A stretch of 64,000 nucleotides of DNA, taken from NCBI GenBank assembly GCA_030848705.1, contig CM061236.1:141454574-141518573 (forward strand). The letters run 5' to 3'. Under the pieces are notes generated by a model. The model was not told where the DNA came from. It saw only the letters and a program-made list of their open reading frames with translations, and ran no database searches. Of the stretch, positions 35,076 through 45,344 are shown piece by piece. Positions within the stretch are counted from its first letter, which is position 1. Every line of letters starts with the position of its first letter. The translations under genes and the position numbers were made by a program. This stretch comes from Heracleum sosnowskyi (Eukaryota; Streptophyta; Magnoliopsida; Apiales; Apiaceae).

Positions 35076-38000
35076 ATGGCGGATGTCAAATACATACTTA
35101 GGTTCTTTCACAAGGGCCACTTCTCAAAAGTGCAATATATAGGCATGATATGTACTGAGATTCCTGAGTACGTAGATGCTGATAGATTCTCGTACACGGT
35201 TATCATGGAGTATGTTAAGGATGAGCTGAAATACGAAGAAATTGGCGGTGTTTATGTCAAAGAACCGAGTTGCTGGAAGCTTATTACCGATGATCGTGAT
35301 TTGCAAGAATTTCGAAAAACAGTTTCTGGAGAAAGGTTGGATTTTTACGTTGATCATATAATTGACAAGAATTATTCTCTAAAGCCACAGATGCAGCCAC
35401 ATGTACAAATTCGACCCAGATCAGGATATTTTGAAGGTAAAAAATTAGGTTGTAATATTGAGTTGGTTAATTAAGTTGGTTAATTGAGTTGGTTAATTTA
35501 TGATCTGTACGTGGTAATAAGAGTCGTGTGTATATTTCTGTTACTGCAATTTATGTCAAGTGAATGAATTAAATGTTTGTGTAATGAATTAAACAAATTA
35601 TAAGCTAGAGTAGAAGATTAAATGAATTATCAAATTTCTTGTGATTTACGATGTTTTTTGATCAATGAATTCCCGCACTTATTTATATTTGACGCATTGT
35701 TAATGTACCAATAGCTTTAATAAGAAAGCGTAAGTTTGTGACATTGGAGGGGCTGAAGAAACAGAGGGGAACTCGTCGATCCGCTCATGGAAACTCAGAC
35801 AAACCAGGAGCTGAGTCAGAACAGACTAAGGTTAATACTACTGATATTTAGTTAATTTTGAAAATGTTCTTTTATATACTTTAATGACTGTATGCTTGTC
35901 CTTTACAAATCTCAGATAACAGAGTACGAAAAAAAGAAATTGATGCAGGTTGCAGAAAATGAAAGAAAGATAAAAGAGTTGGGATTAAAGCCACTCGTTC
36001 AGGCGCTTACCAGGAAAAAACCCGAAGACAACGTTCAACCTGAAGATGAACTTGAATTTGATGGAGAGTATGTTCCTGAGCATGATAGTCTGTCCGAGGC
36101 TGAAGAAGAGGACAAGGAGTTGCCGGAGAAAAAAGATGCCAAAATGAAAAAAATTAATGAAAGCTAAGGAAACAAAGGTCAAGAAAAAGGCAGCCACTCA
36201 TGTCTCAAGGTCGGTAACACGTTCAAGGGCCACAAATCCTTTGTCTATGCAGGTCCAAGTATTTAAAATTTATTTCCCCATATAATGCTTTACGGTTCAA
36301 TAATTTATACTAATTTATGATTGCATGACAGATTAAGAGCACAGACTCTATTCTACAAGAAAAAGCACCCTTCGTTGAAGATGAAAATTTACCACCTCCT
36401 CCTCCCTTGCCTGAAGATTCAACCATCTTGCCATTGAAAGTGGCTCCTGCGAAAAAAAATAGCAATAAGGGAATTGGTTCAATGGAGGCTTACATTTTGA
36501 TGAAAGAACAACGTCGACATGCCATTGACAAGGGTAAAAAACCATTTGAAGATGTTAGTCATCCAACATCTAATTTACAAACTAATGACGGGACATCGCA
36601 ACCAACAGGTAATTTTACGATTTCTTGCTTATTAATGAAAATTCAGTAATTTTAATATTTTGTACAAATTTCAGAGGAAAAGAAGATCAGAAAAGGTAGA
36701 GGACCTACGCGAATGAGTAGAGTGTACACAAGAAGGCCTGATGAAAAGGTGGTCATTAAGTTGAACAGTGAGTTACAAGCCGTGGCTGACAATGACAGGG
36801 ACTTGGCTGAATATAAAAATTTCTTGGGGACATTGGGTAGGCAGTCTGTCCCACTTGATCTCCTCTCTTGGCATAAGTTTCTCGAACAACAAAAGGAGGA
36901 GATGTGGAGTTTTGTGAAGGTAAACTCCATTTATTACGAAATATGTTACCCATGTAGAATTTATATTTCATGCTAAGTTATAAGGTAATCAATATTAATT
37001 AAGAAAATTAGGAGTATTAATAGGTAATTTTTTTGTATGTCGTTGATCAGCTTTTAACACTAATAATATTAACAAATTTTGTTAGACAAAATATGAAATC
37101 CCAGAGGAAGGAAGAACATACACATTGCGTACAATTGGTGCTCTGTGGAGGCTGCACAAGAGCCGGATCAAGAAGGATAATTATCTCAAATATGACAATG
37201 ATGAGGACAAGCTAAAGCACTGCCCTAATACTATTTCAGTCGAGGAATTTAAGGTCCTTATGAAATACTGGGGAGATGAAGAAGTTAAGGTATATATAAT
37301 GACATGTTTATCCCTTAGCGTATACTCATTTCACATATTTTTATAAAATTTATTGCCAAGGTTTTTTATTTTTTCTGTAATTTATTGATTTCGTGCTCAG
37401 GAGCGAGCTCAGAGAAATGCAGAAAATCGCGCGCTAATTGTAGAGACGCACACTGCTGGTCGTAAAAGTTTTGCCCAGATTGGCGAGGCGATAGTATGTC
37501 CAATTTTTAAAAATGCCTTCATTTTCTAATTTGTTACATGTCACTTCTATATTTTCATGCATTATGTAATTTCAAATTTGTGAGTTGTGACTATTTGATT
37601 TTTTGACAGAAAGTGGAAAAAAAAATTGAGCCTAAGAAACTAGCTCCGTCAGATGATATTTATGCCAAAACCCGTAAGCGGAAACCAGGACGCGAGTACA
37701 AGGTAGTCTCTTAAATTGATATACTCTTTTTAAGCTTTCTAATAATCTACAATTTTTCTCTTTAAAGTTAGTCTGTCAGTTTTAATGATGGTTTGCATTT
37801 TTTTTGAACATTTATTTGTAGACGCCAGTCATTGCCGAAGATGGCACTGAGGAGCAAGTTAAAAAACCAAACCATGGACCCAATTGGCTTCTCGGACGAT
37901 CTGGAAAGTGCAGAAGGACAAAAAAGGCTCAAGCTCAGCCAAAGCTTCTTAGTTCCAGTGGTTTTGCAACTACAGATATTGCTGACTTGAAAAAGACTTT

Positions 38001-38238
38001 AAGGGAGGAAATTACCGCTGAAATGCAAGAGATGGTACATAGAAAGGTCTGTCGCATTATGACAAAGGTAATACAAACGCTGGGAGAAATCAACCCAGAT
38101 TTTCAAGACCTTGACGTCCAAGAATTGTGTGCGGTTGGTGCTGGTGACTATACTGATGAGGACATCGAGAAAGAGGTCGATGATGGTGAGGATAATGCAG
38201 AAGATGACGAGCAAGTGGATGAAGAAAGTGACGATTAG
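35076..38238 (+). CDS. Second CACTA protein, TNPA-like with Transposase_24-type domain, about ten exons
   Basis: Acceptor TTTCTAG lies one base before the ATG. Proposed exons: 35,076-35,436; 35,715-35,830; 35,916-36,252; 36,332-36,608; 36,675-36,919; 37,086-37,289; 37,401-37,493; 37,610-37,702; 37,822-38,238; all borders are GT-AG. Exon 1 resembles the PB1-like N-terminal domain of plant transposon proteins (LRFFHKGHFSKVQYIG). The middle has coiled EYEKKKLMQVAENERK. Later exons have RGPTRMSRVYTRRP, LWRLHKSRIKK, YWGDEEVKERAQRNAENRA and HTAGRKSFAQIGEAI, the Transposase_24 (Ptta/En/Spm) signature. The C-terminus is strongly acidic. A one-base shift in an A run near 36,143-36,157 may break exon 3. 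By analogy with TNPA it binds subterminal repeats. Confidence 0.78.
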
Positions 38239-38509
38239 AACTTGTATATTCTATGTTTGCGTACTTTTGGTAGATATTGATAATTGTCTTTAACTAGGTT
38301 GCTAAGTTGTCGTATTGTGCTATAAACTTAAGTAATGCACGTAGCATGATTTGGTGTTTGGGATAATATGTCTGTTTTGTTGGATTTGTCGACTGGTTGG
38401 ATTTGTTGGTTGGTATGAAACTGTGATTGGTTGATTTGGTATGCCTTTGTGCATTTGGTTTAGTTATTTTCCAAACAGGTCCATGCAATCTGGATTTATA
38501 AAAGTGTTA

Positions 38510-39010
38510 CAAATATGTGTTGCTAATAAAAACTAAAACATTACAATAGGTGTAATAATGTAGCATCTAAATGTTGCTAATAAAAACTAAAACATTACAA
38601 TAGGTGTAATAATGTTGCATCTAAATGTTGCTAAAAAAACCTAAAACATTACAATAGGTATAATAATGTTGCATCTAAAATGTTGCTAAAAAATAAAAAG
38701 CATTGCAATATCCAACAAAGTGTTACATTGTAATGTTGTAATAAATCGACTATGTAACATATTCAGTACATAAACGTTGCATAAAAGTGTTGCATTAATA
38801 TATTGCAACACTACATAAAGTGTTACTAAAACGAACAAAGTGTTGCAATATAGCTATATTGTAATACTTAGCAAGTGTTACAAAAAAAACACAAAAGTGT
38901 TACTACATGGGTCCGTAGGCAACGCCAGTAAATGCAACACCGAAATTTTGCAAAAATGTTATATAAAGATCTAATGTAACACATATAGGGCCTAACGATA
39001 CATTTTTTTA
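38510..39010. repeat. CACTA 3' subterminal repeats
   Basis: Three tandem copies of a roughly 56-base unit (AAACATTACAATAGGTGTAA core, 38,517-38,695) are followed by scattered AAAGTGTTGC, GTGTTACA and TGTTGCA motifs to the inverted end. Confidence 0.85.
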
Positions 39011-39040
39011 GGCTTGCAATAGGCCAAAAATGGTGTAGTG
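39011..39040 (-). repeat. CACTA 3' terminal inverted repeat
   Basis: Reverse complement begins CACTACACCATTTTTGGCCT; GGT follows directly. Confidence 0.95.
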
Positions 39041-39120
39041 GGTCCAGAGAAACGAATCCTAGAGAATGTATTAGTCCCGTACCTAACACACTCCGAAGGA
39101 CAACCTGCTCTGATACCAAC
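39041..39120 (-). other. Internal remnant with primer site of the minus-strand LTR element
   Basis: GCTCTGATACCA at 39,107-39,118 is the tRNA-Met primer site on the minus strand, two bases from the LTR. With 22,818-22,914 it makes an internal region of about 180 bp. Confidence 0.82.
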
Positions 39121-39788
39121 TGTAACAACCCGACTTTTCGGACTATTAAATCTAAATCAAAACTAAAAATAAAATACTATACAATTACAATGACAATGAC
39201 AGACGGAAGCGTGACAAAAATTCTATACAAGGATAACTATTACAAAAGCGCAGCTTAAGATGACAGTCCAAGCTATCCAAACCGAAGATCCTCGAATCTC
39301 AATGATATCCCACTTGAGTTACACTGAACCTGAAAATTGTAAGTAATGAGCTATACAGCCAGCAAGAAACTAATCGATCTAACCAGTCGGGTAAAATAAC
39401 ATGTATACATACAAGATAATACGATATTCAATACGATACAATAACGATACACAATACATAACTTTCGATTCACATATTCTTATTCTTATTCGATAAATAC
39501 GATACCACATAACCACATAAACAACAATAACTTGAAACCCAAAGTTTATATAATCAATAAGCCAAAGTTTATATAATCAAAACACACACACACACGACAT
39601 AGTTTCAAAAAACACTAGAAAGAACAATCAGAAACTTACATCGACGCATCCTAGATCATGTACCCAATTCTGACCAGAACTGTTTTAACTCTTTTTGACC
39701 CTCTAAACGACGTTTCTTGGAAAACCTAAACCACGAAAGTTGTGGAGAACGAAAAGACATTTCCAAAAAGATATGACTCATCAGAATC
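39121..39788 (-). repeat. 5' LTR of the minus-strand LTR element, truncated
   Basis: Matches about half of the 1,373-bp LTR, starting TGTAACAACCCG; it is noticeably diverged from the 3' LTR and lacks the 71-bp duplication. It breaks off at TCAGAATC and joins pseudogene exon sequence, so the right target duplication is lost. Confidence 0.82.
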
Positions 39789-39929
39789 TAAGTGTGAAAC
39801 GAAGGGGTATGCATCACCACGATCGGTAATCATATCTTGTAAAGACATGTATGAAGAATGAATAGTGATGGTACCTCGCTTGGAAGCCTGATTCATTTTT
39901 TGAAGGCGTTGAACTGCGCGTTCTGCCAT
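39789..39929 (-). pseudogene. 5' exon of an unidentified host-like gene
   Basis: Minus-strand ATG at 39,929 opens MAERAVQRLQKMNQASKRG, continuing SSYMSLQDMITDRGDAYPF until the LTR boundary. I do not recognise the family. It points the same way as the RNase H pseudogene at 18,605-18,960 and could be its first exon, separated by the later insertions; that link is inference. Confidence 0.45.
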
Positions 39930-39934
39930 TGATA

Positions 39935-40110
39935 TTCAAAAAAATCCCAGAAATACCCAGAAAGTCTTCAAATCTTCATAGAAAATCCCAGAAAATCTTC
40001 AAAACTTCAAAGAAAATCCCAAAAAACTTCAAACTTTCAAAGAAAATCCCATAAAATCTTCAAAGAAAATCCCAGGAAATCTTCAAATCTTGAAGGAAAA
40101 ACCCAGAAAC
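39935..40110. repeat. Degenerate short repeat upstream of the host-like exon
   Basis: Six or so imperfect copies of a 20-27 base phrase around CTTCAAAGAAAATCCCA, in what would be the 5' leader of the minus-strand exon. Confidence 0.75.
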
Positions 40111-40181
40111 CGATGATTGTTAATCAGAAAACTTCGCCAAAAATCGCCTCACCACGGAAAAAAAACTAGAGAAAAACCAGG

Positions 40182-40387
40182 GAAAATTTTAAGAAGTGAT
40201 AAATGAGAAGTGAGACTCCACTCTTATATAATCAAGATAGCCGGTCACTCAACCGATTAAAGGGAAGGGCAACCAGATGTAATCGGTTATGGCCCATAGT
40301 TGTTTATTGGGCTCCAAAAACAAATGAGGCCCAAAGAAAAAGGGTGTGACCGAAAATAAGAATAAATAATTAAAGGAAAAAAGCATA
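40182..40387. other. Native right flank of the tandem rearrangement
   Basis: Same sequence as 20,979-21,180 and 28,096-28,297 with a few substitutions. Here it continues past AAAAGCA into TAAGTG, identifying this as the unrearranged copy. Confidence 0.82.
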
Positions 40388-40390
40388 AGT

Positions 40391-40644
40391 GTTTTTTTTT
40401 GCGACCTCAAATGAAGTCGAAAAGCTACGACCTTAATCCAGGTCGCTTTTTGTTCGACCTAGAAACAAAATTTCGAGCTCAAATGAAGTCGAAAAGCTAC
40501 GACCTCAATCCAGGTCAATTTGTTCGACCTAGAAGCCAAAATGGCCAAAATTTTGAGCTCAAATGAAGTCGAAAAGCTACGACCTCAATCCAGGTCGATT
40601 TGTTCGACCTAGAAGCCAAAATGGCCAAAATTTCGAGCTCAAAT
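40391..40644. repeat. About 80-bp repeats with GAAGTCGAAAAGCTACGACC
   Basis: Three copies plus part of a fourth. Each contains small inverted motifs (AGGTCG/CGACCT). The array resumes at 43,289, showing that the CACTA-like element at 40,645 inserted into it. Confidence 0.85.
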
Positions 40645-41288
40645 TCACTACAAGAATTTACATTAAAATTGACGGACAAATTCAACAGAAAGTTGAGGCG
40701 CTTAAATATGACGGATGTCCATCGATTATATAATTATAACGGATGTCCGTCATTTTAATTATTTCATAAATGTGAAGGAGAAATTAAATGTGACAGAACA
40801 ATTAAATATGACGGAACTCTGTCAAACAAAAGGGTGTCAAGTTTTTTCATCTTTTCCCGTTCTCTTAATAAATTAAACGGGCATGGTAAATACGACGGAT
40901 TGATTTTTTTGTGACGGATACCTATCATATTTAAGTTTTAGGTATTTTGAAAATATTTTACAAACAGGCGAGAGCCTTCCTCTCATTTTATAAATTTGAC
41001 AGAAGCTTTCCGTTGCATTGATACGTACTATTTGTGAAGGAAGTCCGTTTAATTTATACTTACTATTTGTGATGGAAGTCCGTTTAATTTAGCCGAACCC
41101 TAATTTTATTTTGTCCACCAGGGGAACGTAGTTGTGCTTTCAGCTGCCGTTTGTTTTACTCCAGACTACGAACAACAGATCTTATAATGGAAGCATCAAA
41201 CACACATTAGAATACTTAGATTTGCAAAACTAACTACAAATTTAGAGGTATGTATGATATTATGATTACATAATATACACATTTTTTT

Positions 41289-41295
<7 letters not shown>

Positions 41296-41344
<49 letters not shown>
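41296..41344. repeat. (TA)n microsatellite
   Basis: About 24 TA repeats, followed by AGGGTAAGGTTCAATGGAGA, a phrase seen beside TA runs in many plant repeats. Confidence 0.9.
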
Positions 41345-41350
<6 letters not shown>

Positions 41351-41521
41351 AGGTTCAATGGAGACCCTCCTTATCAAGAGACCCAAGAGACTAGATCCTG
41401 ACCATTCATTAAACATATTTTTAATAAATTATATAATACATAGCAAATGGCAATCTGGTAAATTTGCACAATCATTAAGTATAGTTTCAGTGTATTTTTT
41501 TTGCAATTGTACGGTTTGTAT

Positions 41522-42660
41522 TGTTGCCCAGTAATAATCTATTGTAGAAGGGGGTTGAATACAATAGTATAAGATAATCGACTTCTTAATGTATATATCA
41601 CAAATATGAAAGAAAGATAACAGCTTTATTAAATCTGATATAAAACTGTTACAAACTCTCTCAAGAAATTCTGATGTTCTTGAGAGCTGCTAGCTTACAA
41701 AAACTCTCTCAAGAAATTCTATGTTCTTAAGAGCTTCTATTCGATTATGTTCACGTTGTGTGTTGTACATAAATCGAAACCAAAACTGTGTTTATATACT
41801 ACACATCTTCTCTATCAATGATAAGTCCTAATCAATTACAACGATTGAAACCTATCCATAATTGATAGCTACATTCTACAAACCAGGAACCGACAGAATA
41901 AACTTCCATGTTTAACTAGACTCCAAATATAACTCGAAGTAGGAATCCTGATCAGCTTCCAGTCCTGATGATCAATCCTGATCCCAGTCCTGATATGTAT
42001 CTTGATCCTGACGACCATGTAATCCTGATGACGTCAGCAATCCTGATCAGTTGAGTCTAGCTCCTGACGATCATTGAATTTTGAACTAACAATCTCCCCC
42101 AATCTCATACTTTGTGAAATAAAGTATAGATTCCTAAGATTCAATGATGTCAAAAACATATATACAAAATGTACAGAATCTGCAGCAACAACTTATCTGT
42201 TTAAATTCTTTGATAGAACAGATTCATCTTCAAGAAGTTGGATAACAAATTTTCTTCTTTTTCTTCAAGAATTTGAATCAGTGTTTCCTTAAGATTTCTG
42301 AGTTCTTCATCTTCCTCATTAATCTGGTAGATAGCTGCTCTGAGATTCAATATGGAGTTTCTCTGAAGACTATGCTCTTCAAGCAAAAGATAAGCAATTT
42401 CCTTCCCATCAGGATTGAGAGTAAGATGAGTCATGCCAAAATTTACTTCTTTAACAGCAGTACCCCTTTGCATTTCCACATCCTGACCTCTTTGATTTAA
42501 GTACATGGGAGTATAATTACCATTGAAATTACTGTTTCCATCCAGTCTTCTTCTTATTGTTGACAAAATCATGTCACTCCATTCTTTGCATATTTGATTC
42601 TTCGATCTCAAAAGATAATGAACATATTTCAGTTCCTGTGTAGTTTTCATCAGCAGATCT
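41522..42660 (-). mobile_element. Truncated copia 3' end (LTR plus internal tail)
   Basis: The LTR is 41,522-42,091 (570 bp, TGTTGCCC to ACTAACA) with purine tract GATTGGGGGAGAT on the minus strand beside it. It shares GTAGAAGGGGGTTGAATAC with the SIRE-like LTR at 56,562. A tandem CTCTCAAGAAATTCT duplication lies near 41,655-41,735 and many TCCTGAT motifs at 41,941-42,075. The internal tail has a 149-codon minus frame (42,650-42,201) resembling the extra region of SIRE-type elements. No 5' LTR or pol is present. Confidence 0.65.
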
Positions 42661-43292
42661 TGAATAGATAAATATCAATTTTATTCTTGTCCAGATGGTA
42701 TGTGAAATTAAAGTATATTGCTTTTATCCGTATTAGATGATATTTGTATATAAATATGGTCATTTTAATTTGACTGAGATTGTTATGATTGAAGTTCTAA
42801 TATGACGCCTACTTGTCATATTTAATTATTGTAAAAGATGACGGATTTTTGTCAAATTTAGTATTTTAGCGGGAATGCAAAATATTCAGATTTAGTGTAA
42901 AAGCGGGAAACTCAAATTTTTTAATTTTTTTAAATATTGGAGGGAAAATAAATTTGACGGAGTAGTTCGTCATATTTAATATTTGAGCGGGAATTCAAAA
43001 TTTTCAAAATTTTTGATGAAAATTTTGGGAGACATAAATTCAACGGAAAGGAGTGTCACATTTATAGTTACATAAATCTGACAGGTAAGATCCGTTGCAT
43101 TTAAGTATTATATCTGCCAGAAGAATTAATTGTAACTGCCTTCTAATATGACGGAAGATTGTCCGTCACATTTATGTTAAATTCAACGAAAATTAGTATT
43201 AAAATGACGGAACTTGTTAAATTCAACGGAAATTTTTCTAAATTCAACGGAAATTTTTCCGTCAAATTTAAGTGCAGATATTGTAGTGAAAT

Positions 43293-43530
43293 GAAGTCGA
43301 AAAGCTACGACCTCACGATTTGTTCGACCTAGAACCGACGCTATAGAGTGGACTTCTAGCATCGGCCTTATGGACTGACGCTGTAGAGTGAACTTCTCGC
43401 GTCGGTCTATGGCCTTATGGACTGACGCTGTAGAGTGAACTTCTCGCGTCGGTCTATGTAGAACCGACGCTGTAGAGTGGACTTCTAGCGTCGGCTATGT
43501 AGAACCGACGCTGTAAAATGTGTTTTTTTT
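43293..43530. repeat. GAAGTCG remnant and hairpin repeats CCGACGCT...AGCGTCGG
   Basis: The rest of the interrupted 80-bp unit is followed by four to five copies of a roughly 50-bp unit in which CCGACGCT and AGCGTCGG flank TAGAGTGGACTTCT. Both this block and the left array end next to GTGTTTTTTTTGC-type sequence, which suggests the two ends of one older element. Confidence 0.75.
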
Positions 43531-43577
43531 GCCACGTATCAGTAATATAAGATTTTCCTTAAAAATTTTTTTTTTCA

Positions 43578-43648
43578 GCAGGGATTTGAACCCTTGCCAT
43601 TTCTAGAAAAGGTTTCTATTTGCCACTCCTAACCAACTATGCTAGAAT
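43578..43648 (-). other. tRNA-like sequence (pseudo-tRNA or SINE head)
   Basis: Minus strand has TAGCATAGTTGGTTAGGA (A-box-like) and GGGTTCAAATCCCT (B-box/T-arm), spaced as in a tRNA. The acceptor stem is not convincing and no cloverleaf is evident, so I do not call a functional tRNA. Confidence 0.5.
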
Positions 43649-43649
43649 T

Positions 43650-45000
43650 GTTTTTTTGTTTTATATTGACTGAATTTTTTTCTGAGCCACATCATGCCAT
43701 GGACACTGGGCTATATATATAAGATTTGTATTAATTAAAAAATGTTAAATTCTTTGTTTGTCAAAAAAAATGTTAAATTGAATATTATTTACAAATAAAA
43801 TTTATATATAAATAATATAATATTTTTAAAACTGTACAATATTTTACAGAATAATATAATGTAATATTTTAAAAATAATATTTTAATATTTTCATGACAC
43901 AATAATAATTAATGTGCATTGAATTTTTTTCTTAAGGATACGTTTGACATTGCGACTTTTTGCTAAAAAGGGATCAAAAAACTGTTTAGTAAATTCTACA
44001 AGTTAAAAAAATAGCAAACAGTAATATGATTTTAAAAAAATATCAAACATGTACAAGTTAAAAAAATAGCAAACAGTAATATGATTTTTGAAACAACACT
44101 TTTTTCCTAACAACTCTATAAATTTTAAATGCAATCCCAAACATTGATATCTTGAGTCATTATTTATGATAAAGTATGGCCATTATTCCATGTAAAATTC
44201 TGTTATATAGAGAATCGGGGGAAATCATATAATACAATCTCATAATTAAATTTTAATTTCTTTTCACAAATTATAGAATATGATATAATATACAATATTA
44301 TCAGCACTTTGCAAACTCAACAACACTGTTCTTAATGACTATAATTTACACATATTATTTTTTTATGTGCAAAATTGGGTCAATTTGAGCAAAAAAAAGT
44401 CAAATTAGCCAAAAATTATAAATGAAAGTCCGGGAGTATAGAATTATATATTTTGTTATGATACAAATACGTTTTAAATTTTTAAAAACTCTAAAGTGAA
44501 AAATATTATACAAATAAGAGTTATAAAAATACAATAACATTTTGTAACACAATATTTTATTTCATTACTCAAATAAATATGATTCCAACTTAATAATATC
44601 TTGATTCTTTATTTTATTGGTGATCAAATTATATCCAGATCACAAAACATTAAGAAAATTGGTCGGTCGATAGCTATGTGAATTTATTTAATCAACCTTA
44701 CTTATTTTTAAATAATAACATTATTTAGAACTAATTATATTTTCAACTAAAATACATTACTTTATCTATATTTTTAACAAAATACCCTCTTTTCTAAAAA
44801 AAATCACGGGAAATATCTTTTTCAACTAAAACATGTTACTTTTATCTATTAATCCTTACTAAAACATGTTACTTTTTAAAACCTTACTTATTTATTTTAA
44901 AACTTATTTTAATACTTTTAATCACGGGCAATTACCTTTTTCAACTAAAACATGTTACTTTTTTTATTTTCCTTACTAAACTCATGTTTCCAAAAATATC
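43650..45000. other. AT-rich intergenic stretch
   Basis: No gene. A 35-base phrase (AAAAAAATAGCAAACAGTAA core) is duplicated at about 44,005 and 44,060; the phrase AACTAAAACATGTTAC recurs at 44,824-44,960. Confidence 0.6.
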
Positions 45001-45027
45001 ACTGTCAAATCGTTACTTACTAAACTC

Positions 45028-45178
45028 GCACTTTGTGTACTCGCACTTTACTCTAAAGTGCATTTTGTGTACCCGCACTTTGCTCAATACATCACTTGCA
45101 ATACTTTAGTTCAAAATTTAGAGTAAAGTGTGAGTACACAAAATGCACTTTAGAGTAAAGTGCGAGTACACAAAGTGC
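45028..45178. repeat. Perfect 45-bp inverted repeat
   Basis: 45,028-45,072 is the exact reverse complement of 45,134-45,178, with a 61-base loop. A further inverted pair (CACTTGCAATACT near 45,092 and its complement near 45,280) and a third partial arm at 45,308-45,335 extend the palindromic structure. Confidence 0.93.
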
Positions 45179-45344
45179 ACTTTACTCCCTAAATTAATAA
45201 CGGAGTTAACCTCAATTAACGGAATGCAACAAAGTGCACTGAAATACAAACATTGATATTGCAACTGCTCGATTTTGAACTATAGTATTGCAAGTGGTGT
45301 CTTGACTAAACTACGAGTACACAAAGTGCACTTTACTCTTAAAA

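Larger units (their letters stand above)
18961..35207. repeat. Tandem array of 7.1-kb composite units (two full, one partial)
   Basis: Unit 1 is 18,961-26,077 (7,117 bp), unit 2 is 26,078-33,196 (7,119 bp), and unit 3 matches until about 35,207, where it continues as normal CACTA sequence. Each full unit holds CACTA interior, 202 bp of right flank, 264 bp of left flank, a 1,373-bp LTR and the CACTA 5' part. Units 1 and 2 are almost identical; the 2-bp length difference falls in a GA microsatellite. Confidence 0.93.
30035..39040 (+). mobile_element. Complete CACTA (En/Spm) transposon, 9,006 bp
   Basis: Its 30-base inverted ends match at 29 of 30 positions, and GGT lies on both sides (30,032-30,034 and 39,041-39,043). 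Subterminal AAAGTGTTGC-like repeats occur at both ends. It encodes a TNP2-type transposase (31,309-34,687) and a second multi-exon TNPA-like protein (35,076-38,238), the usual two-gene layout of autonomous En/Spm elements. Both genes appear to carry one small frameshift, so autonomy is doubtful. The target lies in the short internal part of a minus-strand LTR element. Confidence 0.93.
40645..43289 (+). mobile_element. Non-autonomous CACTA-like element
   Basis: Ends TCACTACAAGAATTTACATT and, reverse-complemented on the right, TCACTACAATATCTGCACTT, followed on both sides by a related AAATTTGACGGA/AAAATTGACGGA stretch. AAT flanks it at 40,642-40,644 and 43,290-43,292. Internal TGACGGA and CCGTCA motifs recur near both ends, as CACTA subterminal repeats do. 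It encodes no transposase and has absorbed a TA microsatellite and a copia end. Confidence 0.78.

Noticed and set aside
41345..41520. Helitron end after the TA run
   Set aside because: No CTRR end with a preceding hairpin and no replication-helicase coding seen.
43578..43648. Functional tRNA gene
   Set aside because: Box-like motifs are present but acceptor pairing and full cloverleaf are not convincing.
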